Program-made: the position numbers and the translations under genes
Assembly: GCA_948099385.1 (NCBI GenBank)
Contig: CANUEZ040000184.1
Coordinates: forward strand, 62,001-126,000
Origin: Fasciola hepatica
Lineage: Eukaryota > Platyhelminthes > Trematoda > Plagiorchiida > Fasciolidae
Length of the DNA stretch: 64,000 nucleotides
Direction of reading: 5' to 3'
The notes under the pieces: model-generated
What the model was told of the DNA's origin: nothing
The model's database searches: none
Seen by the model: only the letters and a program-made list of their open reading frames with translations
Part shown: positions 12,260 through 23,975 of the stretch, one piece after another
Layout of the letters: each line of letters starts with the position of its first letter
How positions within the stretch are numbered: the stretch's first letter is position 1

Positions 12260-13230
12260 CCTGATCCGAATCACCAAATTAAGCTTGTTCAGATGTCGTC
12301 CTCTATGATAGTCAGAAATGCCCGCCAGTTTCAAATGGAGACACGGTACGTGACCAGTTAACTCCAAGCTAATACCCCCCCCCCCACCAAATCAGGTCTT
12401 CCCCACAGGATGGGGCCAATATTATTAGTTTTATGTGCAGGAATAAAATTGGTCAAGACTGGATGAGTAATGTTAAACATCTAGGAAAAGGATGACAGAT
12501 ATCTAATCGATCAATAATACTGTTCTTACTCGATGCTCATGGTTCAACGGCTACCCCGGTTAAGAGATTTAAACCCAAGTCTCGAGTTATATTCACTGAT
12601 AAACACGTTTGAGTGGACGTGCACCATGAAAGGTAGCTTTTGGGAAGAATCGTATTCTCTCTGTTCAATTCTGAATAGGATCAACAGATGAGAAATCCTC
12701 ACCCCACCTCCAACTGTTCACATTTTTCCTTCACAAGTGTTTCGGTTAGCGCCCCTATCGATAACTGTTTTTGGGTTACGTCACACAATCGTGTGCAGGC
12801 GATTTCCAAATATCGGACCATAAGGGAGAACTATAGAGAGAGAGAGTGAAAGAGAAGTGCAGAGAAGTGAACTTAAAATAACGATCTGAATGCCATATGT
12901 CCAGCCTTTTGAAAACGGAAATGAAGTCCCAATCGGAACTACTTTTAAGCATGGAAACAATGGTGGAATGTACACCGGTACATATTGCTTTTTATCCTGA
13001 TTTTGAACTAAAGCTTTTGTTCGCCACGCCCAAGTCACTATGTTGGTCATTTTCTGTAATTTAGAAAAAGAACAACAAAGAGAAAATTACAGAGGAAAAT
13101 TTTGTGAAAACTGGAAAGATAGATTTTCATTAGCAAATTTGACAAAATGTTCTGCGTCCCGTACCTAGTTAAAGCCCAGGATTCTTCTCTCCGCCGTCAT
13201 TAACCCCTCTACTACTTATACGGCTGTTAC
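12260..13230. other. Unassigned sequence
   Basis: Contains an 11-base C run (12375-12385) and a short GA run near 12835. No gene recognised. Confidence 0.4.
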
Positions 13231-13234
13231 AATT

Positions 13235-13770
13235 CACAAGACATGCCACATGTGCCAAATGTAACAACAATGCTTACTTGCATAAGGAACCACCCAGTCC
13301 ACTTGAAGACAGCCATAATCCGATCTGAGAATGCAATCATGTGGTTTGTATCCCTTTCTCCACCCTGATCAGTCCCGTCTGTGCCATGTACTCACTTCTA
13401 TTATCACTCCATTACTGTCCATACTTGTGTTTTGCGCGATCAACTACTTGATATTCAATAAGTAGCATACAAACTCCACCACACTACTACTACTAGGACT
13501 ACTACTACTATTACCATGGCTACTAACACCACTGCTACTACTTCTGTGGTGGATTTTGCATGCTACTTATTGAATAAGCAAGTAGTTGATCGCGCAAAAC
13601 ACAGGTACGGACAGTGATGGAGTGATAATGGACTTGAGTACGTCTCACAGACAGGGCGGATCAAGGTACGTGATAGTATTCTCCGATCGGATTACGGCTG
13701 TCTTCAAGTGGACTGGGTCGTTGTTATGCAAGCAAGCATTGATGTTACACTTGGTTGATTTTTGTGCCAC
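13235..13770. repeat. Large palindrome of two gypsy integrase fragments
   Basis: Left arm 13235-13480 and right arm 13545-13770 are reverse complements over most of their length, for example GTGTTTTGCGCGATCAACTA on the left against its complement at 13577-13605. The loop of about 65 bases is rich in CTA triplets. Both arms contain the same integrase-like coding segment facing outwards. Confidence 0.9.
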
Positions 13771-13774
13771 CTGA
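13586..13774 (+). pseudogene. Ty3/gypsy integrase core fragment
   Basis: The plus-strand translation contains MDLSTSHRQGGSRYVIVFSD, which resembles the gypsy integrase stretch following the first catalytic aspartate (DxxGPLPxSxxGxRYVIVFxD). A degraded KWT segment follows. Only about 50 residues remain. The equivalent segment is present on the minus strand in the left arm of the surrounding palindrome (about 13240-13430). Confidence 0.6.
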
Positions 13775-14049
13775 ACGAGTAATTTTCAGTGAACAACCTA
13801 TTTACTAGGCTCGTCTTCTAGATTGTAACAGCAGGTGCCGTGACCAGGATGGGACCTACCTTGTTTGGGGCCATTAGAAGACCGGGAAGTACGAAGCTTC
13901 CTGCCAGAGTTTGAGGAAATGGCGAAGCTCTCGGGTATCCAGTCAGACCGGGGTAAGTTGGCTTAGTATACAACACCCAGTGTTTCTCTGCGGAGATTGC
14001 TTGTGTTCGATCTGCAAAATGCGAAGAGAAGAAAACTCTATGAGTCCAA

Positions 14050-14520
14050 GGATCAGTAAGTGTATCAACAGGATTTCAAGCTTACATTAGCGTATCCAGC
14101 TTAGTAGACTACGTTAGTTGGGACACGTGTTACGTATGGCAAGCACACGTCTACCATACCGTGTCCTATTATCCGTTCCTCCTAGGGAGTGGAAAAGACC
14201 ACGTGGAGGTCAACAGATGACGTGGCAGCGAGGAATGAGAAAATGTACAGCAAACTTAGGAAAAGTAGGTGCCTCACGTATTCGTATTTGGTTGGGTCCA
14301 AAAGATCCGTCTACCAGTTGGCTGGAGACTCTGAAGGATAGGGTAGCGAACCGCGAACAGTGGCGATTGTGTTGTCACTTTCTACCGAATCAGAATGACT
14401 GATCGATGTGCTTTTGTACAGTTAGACTATGTATTCCGTGTCTTGGCTACTAGGGCATTCTTTCCTTTTGCTACCCGTGTAGGTCCACTCCCGCTCCATC
14501 TTGTGTATTCATACTTTCTA
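14050..14520 (+). pseudogene. Non-LTR retrotransposon ORF C-terminus and 3' UTR
   Basis: From 14118 the plus strand encodes GHVLRM, RLPYRVL, RPRGGQQMTWQRGM and WLETLKDRVANREQWR. This is the conserved tail of invertebrate LINE open reading frames, normally read as WLGHVLRM..RGGQ..TW...M...WLETL..MA.NR.QWR. The frame ends at a stop at 14401-14403. The preceding region (13805-14110) is probably the degraded upstream part, broken by stops. No reverse transcriptase catalytic motif is present, so this is a 5'-truncated insertion, as expected for target-primed reverse transcription. Confidence 0.8.
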
Positions 14521-14524
14521 ATTC

Positions 14525-14915
14525 AACGTGCAACGTGGTGAGAAAGGCAGTGGTCAGTGGGGCTTGCCCTACTGTTTAACACTGTACGATGATGATGAGG
14601 AAGCTTACATTAACCGAACACCAATATGGCAGCTAACAGCCTGCTCTCTATACAGTTGCTCGCACAGCTTTCGACCCTGCCCCAAATTAAATTTTTTTCT
14701 TCATAAATCACATCACACAAATGCTTGATGAACTCTTCGTCGAATTATTTCAAAAGAATTTTAAAAAGGAATGATGACCAGCGTATGGAATCAGCTGCAA
14801 GTTCATTCATAAAAAGGAATCTACATTCTATCTAAACGCTTTGGTTTTCTCCCAATAAGTCGATGTGTTATCTATTCAGAGACAAGGATTGGTTGGGCTT
14901 ATATGAAATTGTCTG
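14525..14915. other. Unassigned sequence
   Basis: AT-rich; no recognisable gene. A pyrimidine-rich acceptor-like GTCTGCAG closes it at 14918. Confidence 0.4.
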
Positions 14916-14918
14916 CAG

Positions 14919-15022
14919 ATAGGTCTCGGTACCTTCCAGTTCACACATAAAGTCAAACAATTTGATGAAAAATTCCTAATTCCGATAAAATGCATCAGTG
15001 GCATTTTAATGCCCTCCAGAAC
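14919..15022 (+). CDS. Candidate internal exon, unknown protein
   Basis: Preceded by GTCTGCAG and followed by the consensus donor GTGAGT, the 104 bases are open in one frame for 34 codons (IGLGTFQFTHKVKQFDEK and onwards). No family is recognised and no matching exons were found nearby, so this may be chance. Confidence 0.2.
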
Positions 15023-15119
15023 GTGAGTACTTGTTGTTGTGTTCGGCCTGAACAGATACGAGCTTGGGCAGACAATTGATCGATTCATACATTTAAATTA
15101 TGCATTTGCTGGCTCTTGC

Positions 15120-15525
15120 AGTTTACTGTCTACATTCTACAATACTGCAATATTCTGTTGGCAATCTGCTTATTTCTGAACACAACACTCGTGAGCGTCC
15201 TAATTCCCACAGAGAAGCCGTCCAGAATAGGAGTCGCTTGCTTTGCGGGAAATGCTGTGATAACACTTAAAGCCAATAGCTGAAGAGCGCTATATCGTGT
15301 GACGTATAAGTCCAATAAACCGTTGAAAGTCAGCCCGGATAGCCTTCAGGTTACTGCGTTCGATTCATAGTCATGAACCCCGGGTTTGAGTTCCAGGCGA
15401 GGGGGCTCGTTGAATGTGCACTATTGACGATTGCTAACAAGGACGAAGCAGCTATACAGGGCCTCCATAGTTTTCAAGGGTTTAGACGATCACAGTGCAT
15501 GCTGGATCTCATATAACGCAAATCT
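15120..15525 (+). repeat. SINE family A with upstream linker
   Basis: The linker (15120-15335) includes CCCACAGAGAAGCCGTCCA, AAAGCCAATAGC and GCTATATCGTGTGA. The head is GCCCGGATAGCCTTCAGG with GGGTTTGAGTTCC, then the body CTAACAAGGACGAAGCAGCT. The linker aligns with those at 8540-8712 and 63481-63660, so the linker is a regular part of the unit. Confidence 0.75.
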
Positions 15526-15529
15526 CAGT

Positions 15530-16280
15530 CGAGTGTAGTAAATCGCCTTATCCTGAGAAATGCTGAATCTCAAGCAGATGCCAAGTTGGAGGGGATACGT
15601 GAAGGCTTAATCCACCCTATGAAACAGAGCCGTATACGAATAAATAAAAGCACACAGATAACTCCCGATCCATTGGAGAACAATCCTAATAATATACGAA
15701 CCATGCGGCTGGAGACATTTGCGCAATCTTCATCTTCTACCCATGTTCGCCTGAGGAACCTTCATGTGAACCACGCCTGTACCCCGTCTGCCTTTCTGTC
15801 TTTTTTCCCGGCATTATGTCACTTTCAATGACCCCAACTCATTGGATTGGACCGGGAAATTGTTGTTTCTAATCCAGCTTACTGTTTCTTATTTTGGTCC
15901 ATTTTGATCAACATCATACGCACGACGTACCCCATGAAAGGTTGGGAGCAGGGCGGGCTGGGGATCGCAGGGTCGTGTGGGGGGGGGGGGGGCTAAATGA
16001 ACTAAACCCGTCACTCCAGGAGTCACTTCATAATCAAGAGAAGCCATGGTTTGCTTCGATTTCTGTTTGTCTCCACAATGTCCGAAATGGGTCAGATTAG
16101 CTTGACAGAGTTAGTTGACAGGAAAGTCAATTTTCTAGAGAGTGATTTTGTTTGCTCGTCAAAGGAAAATAGCACCCCCCCCCCCACTCACGAAGAGATG
16201 ACACTGTTGACATGACCATTTTGTATGCTTATTTTCGATCCAGTTTATTTTGATTTCTAACTTTACTGAAATTGTTGAAC
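15530..16280. other. Unassigned sequence with poly-G and poly-C tracts
   Basis: Contains a 14-base G run (15979-15992) and an 11-base C run (16175-16185). No gene recognised. Confidence 0.4.
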
Positions 16281-16284
16281 CGGT

Positions 16285-16620
16285 TGTTGTTCAACTCACC
16301 ATCGTGATTTACGATATGAGTAGTACGGTATTGTATCTCAAAGACCGGACAAAATTCCCCTGCAAGCACACGGCCGGTTTCGCGGTTGTTGCCGCTCATC
16401 ACGTATGCGTACCCGGTGCTCTTCTGCCCAATCATCCAGATACAATGCCCTACTGCTCATTTCAAAAATCCCTACTTGGGTCCATGTGTCCTCGTTCTGA
16501 AGGTTATCTGTGTTGACCGACGAAACAAATTTAGGAAAATTACCGTGTGACTCTAAAAATGGACTCTGCGTCCATGCGTGTTCCGTACACCATAGTGATT
16601 CTTAGCAAAATCAATTAGTG
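16285..16620 (+). repeat. Dispersed repeat family D, copy 1
   Basis: This matches the minus strand of 62840-63135 and part of 47000-47130. Shared blocks include CGATATGAGTAGTA, GGTTTCGCGGTT and a GGACTC-GCGTCCATGCG block further on. Both longer copies can be read as KHT-GFAV-A-H-VCV. Most differences between the copies change the amino acid, so coding constraint is unlikely. Confidence 0.6.
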
Positions 16621-16654
16621 AAAATCATATCCAAAGGCAATCAGAGATGAAGGG

Positions 16655-17120
16655 ATGCGGGCACGAGTATAGTGCCGAAACGCCAATGAACCCACCTCGT
16701 TTTTCTGCAATTTCTTCTGAACCGAACCACTTTCGGTAATCAGATTGGCATACTGATGTGTCAACCCACTACCATACCAAATATGCACGTGGGCTGTAAG
16801 CACGAAACAAACAAATCGATTTATCCCGAAAAACGTGCCGGGATGTGCGAAATGCTAACAAACCCGTACCGGGAAGAATGATGGAAACACCGAACGTGTT
16901 TTTAAACGCAAGGATCTCGGTAGTCAACAGGTCATAGTCGATACTTGTGAATGTGGTAATGAACGTGATTCGTGAAAAGTTCACGAAAGCTATACATTTT
17001 ACCAGGAACTGAGACATTTCACCTAACAAAACGGAGGGATGGCGCAAAGTCTAAGGCTTTCTTAGCTGGAACAAGAAAAAGTACTCGCAAGTAAAGATTC
17101 GCGGGATAAGCATGCTCCAG
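16655..17120 (+). mobile_element. Tc1/mariner-like 5' end, copy T2
   Basis: Aligns with 23590-24060: ATTGGCATACTGATGTGTCAACCCA (compare 23670), CGATTTATCCCGAAA (16817), GGAGGGATGGC (17032) and GGGATAAGCATGC (17102), the last two at the start of the transposase-like reading frame. The transposase frame is broken almost at once (a stop follows the TTTCTTAGC stretch). No catalytic region follows. Confidence 0.55.
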
Positions 17121-17124
17121 ATTA

Positions 17125-17665
17125 CGAAGAATCCAGATCATTATGTCTTTAGGAGAAAACGTGCTATTTGAAGGAAGTACTCCGAGCAGATCAGCGGATG
17201 ACCCTCGCGCGATGCTTCGAACTAACTTACGAGTGCGTTGAAGATGAGGATTTCAAAAAAACAATTTACTTCGCTTTGCTATCCTTTTCTACCAGTCAGC
17301 ACTGTCGTACTGTCCGTGGTCAAATAGTTAACACGCTGGACTGTAGACTGTTCTGTCCCGGGTTAAAATCATGTCATCACTGTTGTCACCGGTCACTTCC
17401 CCCACTTGGTAGCCTTTAATTGGGGGGGGGTCGACTCCCTTCGTGAAATATTGCACTCCTATTGCACAGTGAAAATGAAGTAAAATATTTTACTGAGAAA
17501 GCAATGCTCACAAAATTTGGGAATTGGAAGTGACTTTCTAACTGGATTTTGAGGAGAGACCTCATGTATGACGTGATAACATACTTCTCCTCCTAGTGAT
17601 CCAACTAGTCCACCGGATCCAGTGTTCACTTCATTCAGTAGCCGATCAATTTACGCGCCTTTGCA
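17125..17665. other. Unassigned sequence
   Basis: A 9-base G run lies at 17422-17430. No gene recognised. Confidence 0.4.
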
Positions 17666-17669
17666 GTTG

Positions 17670-18215
17670 GGTAGTAGGAGAGTGGATTTGTATAATACGA
17701 TTCATCATGCAGCTTCAACGCTCAACTCACCATTGAAAACCATGGAAGCACTGTACAGCTGTTTCATCCTTGTTGGGAATCATCAGCAGTGCACATCCAC
17801 CGACCCCTCACGGGGACTCGAACACTAGGTGAACAATTGTGAATCGAACACCTTAACCTCAAGGCTATCCGAGCTGGCTCTCAACGATTTGTTGAACATC
17901 TACACTACATGATATAGCACCATTCCGTCACTGGCTGTGAAAGGTAACAACCCGCTTCCCGCCGTTCAAAGCCAGTGACGGAAAGGTGCTATATCATGTA
18001 GTGTAGATGTTGAACAAAAGGTTGAGAGCGAGCCCGGATAGCCTTGTGTTTGAGGTTTTCAATTCACAATCGTTCACCCCTTGTTCGTGTCCCCATGAGG
18101 GCTCGATGGATGTGCACTGCTGATGGTTCCCAACAAGGACGAAACAGCTGTACAGAGTTCCACTTTTCTCATTGGTGAGTTGAGCGTTCAAGCTGCGTGA
18201 TGAGTCATATTAAGT
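17670..18215. repeat. Head-to-head SINE family A palindrome
   Basis: 17670-17880 is a full SINE-A on the minus strand: tail, body GTTGGGAATCATCAGCAGTGC, B-box complement GGGGACTCGAA and A-box complement AAGGCTATCC. 18030-18215 is a full copy on the plus strand. Between them the linker is itself palindromic: CTACACTACATGATATAGCAC on the left and its complement at 17985-18008, meeting around 17948. The result is an inverted repeat of about 545 bases. Confidence 0.9.
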
Positions 18216-18219
18216 GCCT

Positions 18220-18535
18220 TTCTTACTCATCATCTGGTTTTCGCAATCGGGATTAACTCTTTTCTGAGTTAGAAGCTTATCCTACAGGTGAATACGAATA
18301 ATAGGAATGATTGTGTATGTTGTCCAAGTCTTAAGCCGCTTTATAGACTGGTAAGATCGTTCTGTTACTCCGTTTTTGTTGAATACCTTCGAACATTGGT
18401 TACTACAGAGCATTTTATTCCGTAATGCTGCTCAAAATGAAAGAGACATACTTGGGCTGACAAAACGAGCTGAATTTGCTTGACCCAAGTTTATGTACGT
18501 CAAAGTAATAAGATAAAAGGCTGTGGAATAATGCG
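18220..18535. other. Unassigned sequence
   Basis: No gene or repeat recognised. Confidence 0.4.
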
Positions 18536-18539
18536 CTCA

Positions 18540-18665
18540 CTTTACTATGGAACTCATTTTGTATACGTAGGCATGCGCAAATGTACTAATTTGTAGAATA
18601 CGTGTCAACCGATCACAGCTGACTTTTGCTGTACTTGGTAACGGTACTTCTAATTGGCCATAAGG
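18540..18665 (-). repeat. Possible gypsy LTR fragment
   Basis: GATCACAGCTGACTTTTGCTGTACTTG (18612 onward) resembles CACAGCCAGCTTTTGCTGTACTTG in the LTR at 55230-55548. An upstream stretch also aligns weakly. The remainder has diverged. Confidence 0.3.
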
Positions 18666-18669
18666 CCTC

Positions 18670-19285
18670 CCGTGAACTGCATGCCGAATCACCACGTATT
18701 TCCATAACTACAAGCAGATGGAGACACCATGACAAAGAGAACTCCAGCGGTTGGAGAACCAATTCTATAAGGCTCCAATAGATCATATAACAGGAAAACA
18801 CTGTCTTGGAGCACTGTTTCCTTCTTTGTCCATTTGCAAAGATCGGAAAGAATGATAAATCTTGTGAGACTCAAGCACTGCGTTTTTTTCCTCAGTCACC
18901 AACATAAAATATGATACAGTTTGTGGGAACAGTAGTGCGCAGCCCGAAGTGAAATTGTGTGTGGGCAAAAATAGGAAAGACAAGTAGTTAGCCACGGTTG
19001 CTTTTGTGCACGGAAAAGTCAATGCTTTTGACTTGATCAGCACGACTTTGTTCAACTTCGGTTTTGCAATCGAGAAAGTTAACTTGATGAGATGTTGAGA
19101 CGAGATGTGATGCTATGCAATGCAATGCAAAAACAGTCGAGTTTTAAATGCGAACTATGTACCACTGTGTGTAAAAATCATTTTCGGGATATTCTCGTTG
19201 TCTTTTCACTCAACCAAGTATTGTCATATCTTAGTGGAGTTAAAGTGATGTCCAAATTCGTTGGAAATCGTGTTTTCACATTTTC
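18670..19285. other. Unassigned sequence
   Basis: No gene recognised. Confidence 0.4.
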
Positions 19286-19289
19286 TTCA

Positions 19290-19455
19290 TCCTCATCCTT
19301 TTATTTTATTTTCATTTTATAGTGTGATAACTGCACAATACTTTGGCAAGAGGGTCGCGGTCAATTAGAGGCTGACCTTTGGGGAGTGACCGACTGCGGA
19401 TGCGGGGTTCGAACCCAAGACAGAAGATTTCGAAACTCGCCGCTATGATATGCAA
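19290..19455 (-). repeat. SINE family E, copy 3
   Basis: The minus strand has TATCATAGCGGCGAG, then GGGTTCGAACCCC, then GTCGGTCACTCCCC. The tail at 19295-19320 is A-rich (AAAATGAAAATAAAATAAAA). This is the copy with the best-preserved B box. Confidence 0.68.
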
Positions 19456-19632
19456 CCTTGCTTCATGACGGAAATGCTTTTTTTATCTGCACCGACTATT
19501 TTGTGACTGACCAATACAAAGATATTTCGGGTCAACTTTCTTCTCAGTGACGAACAAAAAAAGATAAATTTAATGAATTAGTTGTTTGTTATCGATCCAC
19601 AAACTAGATGGAGAGAGGATTTGAACCCTAAA

Positions 19633-19875
19633 TTAAAAATGGTGGTATTCGTTTAACGGCAAGATCTTACTATAATGTTCGGAGTGTACAGTGTTCTTTG
19701 TCTTAGTGTTCAGTGAATTACTTAGGCCTTTCGACTTAGAGTCCACCAACCCACTTATGAAATGTGCATAAGTCATATTAATTTTACTCTCGAACATTCG
19801 AAATAAATTCTCCACCACATTCAAATCAGGGTTATTGTGGAGCAGATAAGGAAACCGGAGATCTAAAACCTTCAA
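19633..19875 (-). pseudogene. Tc1/mariner transposase, C-terminal fragment (T3)
   Basis: The minus-strand translation has NPDLNVVENLFRMFESKIN, equivalent to the Tc1 motif PDLNPIENLW...KI. The glutamate of the DDE triad is present. About 80 residues remain and no catalytic aspartates are visible upstream. It is divergent from the 5263-5505 copy, so it is probably a different or older lineage. Confidence 0.75.
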
Positions 19876-19879
19876 GTGT

Positions 19880-21395
19880 TTTCTTCTGTAGAAGCACGCA
19901 ACAAATTAAGCCATGCATCTATAGCTAAAAGGTGGTCAACTTTTTGCGGTACTGGACGCGGTGCAGAATCTTGTGTCAATTGGTCCTCACAAAGGCTTCG
20001 CGGCGGATAGCCTGGACACGTTCATCGTATGACTCCAACGGACTTCAGGTCATTCAGAGTGTCACTGATAGTTCTCAACAGACAAAGTTAACCATACTTT
20101 ATTGCAAGTTATATCAACCGGTGTAATGATTTCTACTACCTCGAAGTCTTTGGGATCCGTGTCCTTGGGAATTTCTCACCATGATTCACGTGTTTGAGCC
20201 ATCTCAGTCTTACCATAGAGTCAAAACGACTATTGATTCAATTTGAATCTCTTCTCCATTGCAACAATTGACCACTTTCGCTGAGTGCATAATGTTGGCT
20301 TTGGATTGGCAAGAGGATGACAAATCTTCATCTTTCTTCGCAATGAAATATAGGAATTCACTTCTAAGTTGTCTCTCCGGGTACATTTATTGATTATTGA
20401 GTGATATTTTTCTATCAGACTACAAAAGACATTACTACTCAAGTTAAGTACGTTGATATGTTGCCCGCCGCGTCTAATTGTGAGACAACGTTTCTTGCAC
20501 GAATAATTTCGGGGACATTCCCCGCCATGCCTGTCTAAAGAACACTTGTCTAATGCGTTCTATGAACTTTCTTTCTCTCTCTCTCTCTCCTCGTTTACTA
20601 AAGTAGTGAAATGAATGTTTCTGGGTACATCTTTCTCCATCATTGAAAAAAGAAGACGTTGAAAGGACGACTCTCATACGGCATGTCAAAATCATGTATT
20701 CCAGAAATGTCGACAAGTTTTTTTTTCAGCGAGCCTATCATCAGCAGCAAATTTGTTATTGTTCCGCGATATCACATAACCATCTCCGAATGTATTCGTA
20801 TTGATTTTCTTCTTTCTGATAGACCGCCATGTGATAAAACTCATGTCCGATCCAAGTGCACCCGATCGACGGAACATAACAGAAATTGATGCAGTTTTGT
20901 GAGTTCTGTTCACTCTGTTTGGTTTCGTTCCGTATTCTCCGTATTACGGATTGGGATTGATCCATTTGTCCGAGTTTTGTTTTATCGACTCTGATTCAAT
21001 TTACAACCGCGAACTGGTCATGTTTTGAGAACACTGTGCATGTGATACTGCCTACTACTTGACGACAGATGATCAACGCGTATATCCATGTACATCTGAA
21101 CTATGTAGTTCGTGTTTCTACAATTCCAAACCGGTCGGACTTGGTTCTGATTTCAGATTGAAGGGTAGCAAGTTCTGAGACGAGCTTATTGCGGTCTGAG
21201 CGAGACAAATTCTACGGGACACATGTTAAACAATTCGAAATATTATACACTTCAGGCAGATTTGGCCCGAAGCACTTATTTATTCACCAGTGACGACATT
21301 GTTTTCAAAATCAACAGTATCAGACATTTTACTCACACTGAACTTCCAAGCTTCGGACGGGTTTCTCATGATAACTGTTGTATCCGGTTTAACCA
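19880..21395. other. Unassigned sequence
   Basis: Contains a short TC run (about 20571-20590). No gene recognised. Confidence 0.4.
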
Positions 21396-21398
21396 GTC

Positions 21399-23355
21399 AC
21401 ACATACACACATACATACATACATACATACATACATACATACATACATACACAAATACATAAATACATACATACATACATACATACATACATACACAAAT
21501 ACATACATACATACATACATACATACATACATACATACATACATACATACATACATACATACATACATACACAAATACATACATACATACATACATACAT
21601 ACATACATACATACATACATACATACATACATACATACATACATACATACATACATACATACATACATACATACATACATACATACATACATACATACAC
21701 AAATACATACATACATACATACATACATACATACATACATACATACATACATACATACACAAATACATACATACATACATACATACATACATACATACAT
21801 ACATACACAAATACATACATACATACATACATACATACATACATACATACATACATACATACATACATACATACATACATACATACATACATACATACAT
21901 ACATACATACATACATACATACATACATACATACATACATACATACATACATACATACATACATACACAAATACATACATACATACATACATACATACAT
22001 ACATACATACATACATACATACATACATACATACATACATACATACATACATACATACATACATACATACATACATACATACACAAATACATACATACAT
22101 ACATACATACATACATACATACATACATACATACATACATACATACATACATACATACATACATACATACATACATACATACATACACAAATACATACAT
22201 ACATACATACATACATACATACATACACAAATACATACATACATACATACATACATACATACACAAATACATACATACATACATACACAAATACATACAT
22301 ACATACATACATACATACATACACAAATACATACATACATACATACATACATACATACATACATACACAAATACATACATACATACATACATACATACAT
22401 ACATACATACATACATACATACATACATACATACACAAATACATACATACATACATACATACATACACAAATACATACATACATACATACATACATACAT
22501 ACATACACAAATACATACATACATACATACATACATACACAAATACATACATACATACATACATACATACATACACAAATACATACATACATACATACAT
22601 ACATACATACATACATACATACATACATACATACATACATACATACATACATACATACATACATACATACATACATACATACATACATACATACATACAT
22701 ACATACATACATACATACATACATACATACATACACAAATACATACATACATACATACATACATACATACATACATACATACATACATACATACATACAT
22801 ACATACATACATACATACATACATACATACATACATACATACATACATACATACATACATACATACACAAATACATACATACATACATACATACATACAT
22901 ACATACATACATACATACATACATACATACATACATACATACATACATACATACATACATACATACATACATACATACACAAATACATACATACACAAAT
23001 ACATACATACATACATACATACATACATACATACATACATACATACACAAATACATACATACATACATACATACATACATACATACATACATACATACAT
23101 ACATACATACATACATACATACATACATACATACATACATACATACATACATACATACATACATACATACATACATACATACATACATACATACATACAT
23201 ACATACATACATACATACATACATACATACATACATACATACATACACAAATACATACATACATACATACATACATACATACATACATACATACATACAT
23301 ACATACATACATACATACATACATACATACATACATACGTACATATATACATAAA
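21399..23355. repeat. CATA tetranucleotide array with coupled CACA-AATA variants
   Basis: About 1.95 kb of CATA units. About 25 times, two adjacent units change together to CACA AATA without a phase shift. The variants are dense between about 22180 and 22580 and sparse elsewhere. Frames of about 650 codons open on both strands arise because a 4-base unit repeats every 12 bases and contains no stop; they should not be annotated as proteins. Confidence 0.98.
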
Positions 23356-23579
23356 TGCATAGAGTTGATGCTAAGTTCTTTTTAGCCCAGCTATTTATCG
23401 ATTTTCCTTGCTTGACCTGAGGCAAATATACGCTGGCGCACGTAGATAACTTCTTTCACTTCCTGCTTAATTGCCTTCTTGCCTGCTCATCGGTAAATGC
23501 GGGTGTTTCTTTTGTCCATCCGATTGCCAATAACCGGATGACAACCAATACCTGTTCTACTACCCTTTTCGAATGAGAC

Positions 23580-23970
23580 AAATTATAGTGCACGAAATGC
23601 TTTTAAACCCACCCCGTTTTTCTGCGACTATTTTAGAAGTAAACCACTTAGGGCAGCCGAACTTGGCACGGTTATGTCAACCCACCACTACACGAAATCT
23701 TCACACGGAATTTAAGTAGGGAAAATGTAAATCGATTTACTCTGGAGAAAGCATCTGCGAGGATGCGAATTGCTATTAAACCCACTCAAAGAACTGCAGC
23801 AAAAACATCGAACTGGTTCCTGAAAGTAACACCTTTCATTGATAGTGGTTCATTTTCGAAACTTAGAGCTCTATTAATGAACGGTCCTCAAGTGAAAAGT
23901 GATTCATGAACAAATTTCACTGAAACTATGAGTCCCCATTAGAAGTAGAGACATATTAGTAACCAAAACA
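23580..23970 (+). repeat. Tc1/mariner-like 5' terminal region, copy T4
   Basis: Carries CACGAAATGCT, AACTTGGCACGG, GTCAACCCACC and CGATTTACTC in the order seen at 4995-5255 and 16655-17030. It lies immediately upstream of the transposase remnant at 23976. Confidence 0.5.
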
Positions 23971-23975
23971 GAGGG

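Noticed and set aside
16250..16516. Conserved protein shared with 62953-63150.
   Set aside because: The two translations look alike, but most nucleotide differences change the amino acid and the third copy has stops, so a non-coding repeat fits better.
21399..23355. CRISPR-like or satellite array with spacers.
   Set aside because: The spacing is a plain tetranucleotide repeat with recurrent identical variants; there are no unique spacers and no associated genes, and the context is eukaryotic.
21290..23425. Open frames of 650-690 codons on both strands (repeating YIHT or MYVC).
   Set aside because: They are a direct consequence of a stop-free 4-base repeat. No flanking coding signal exists and all frames behave the same way.
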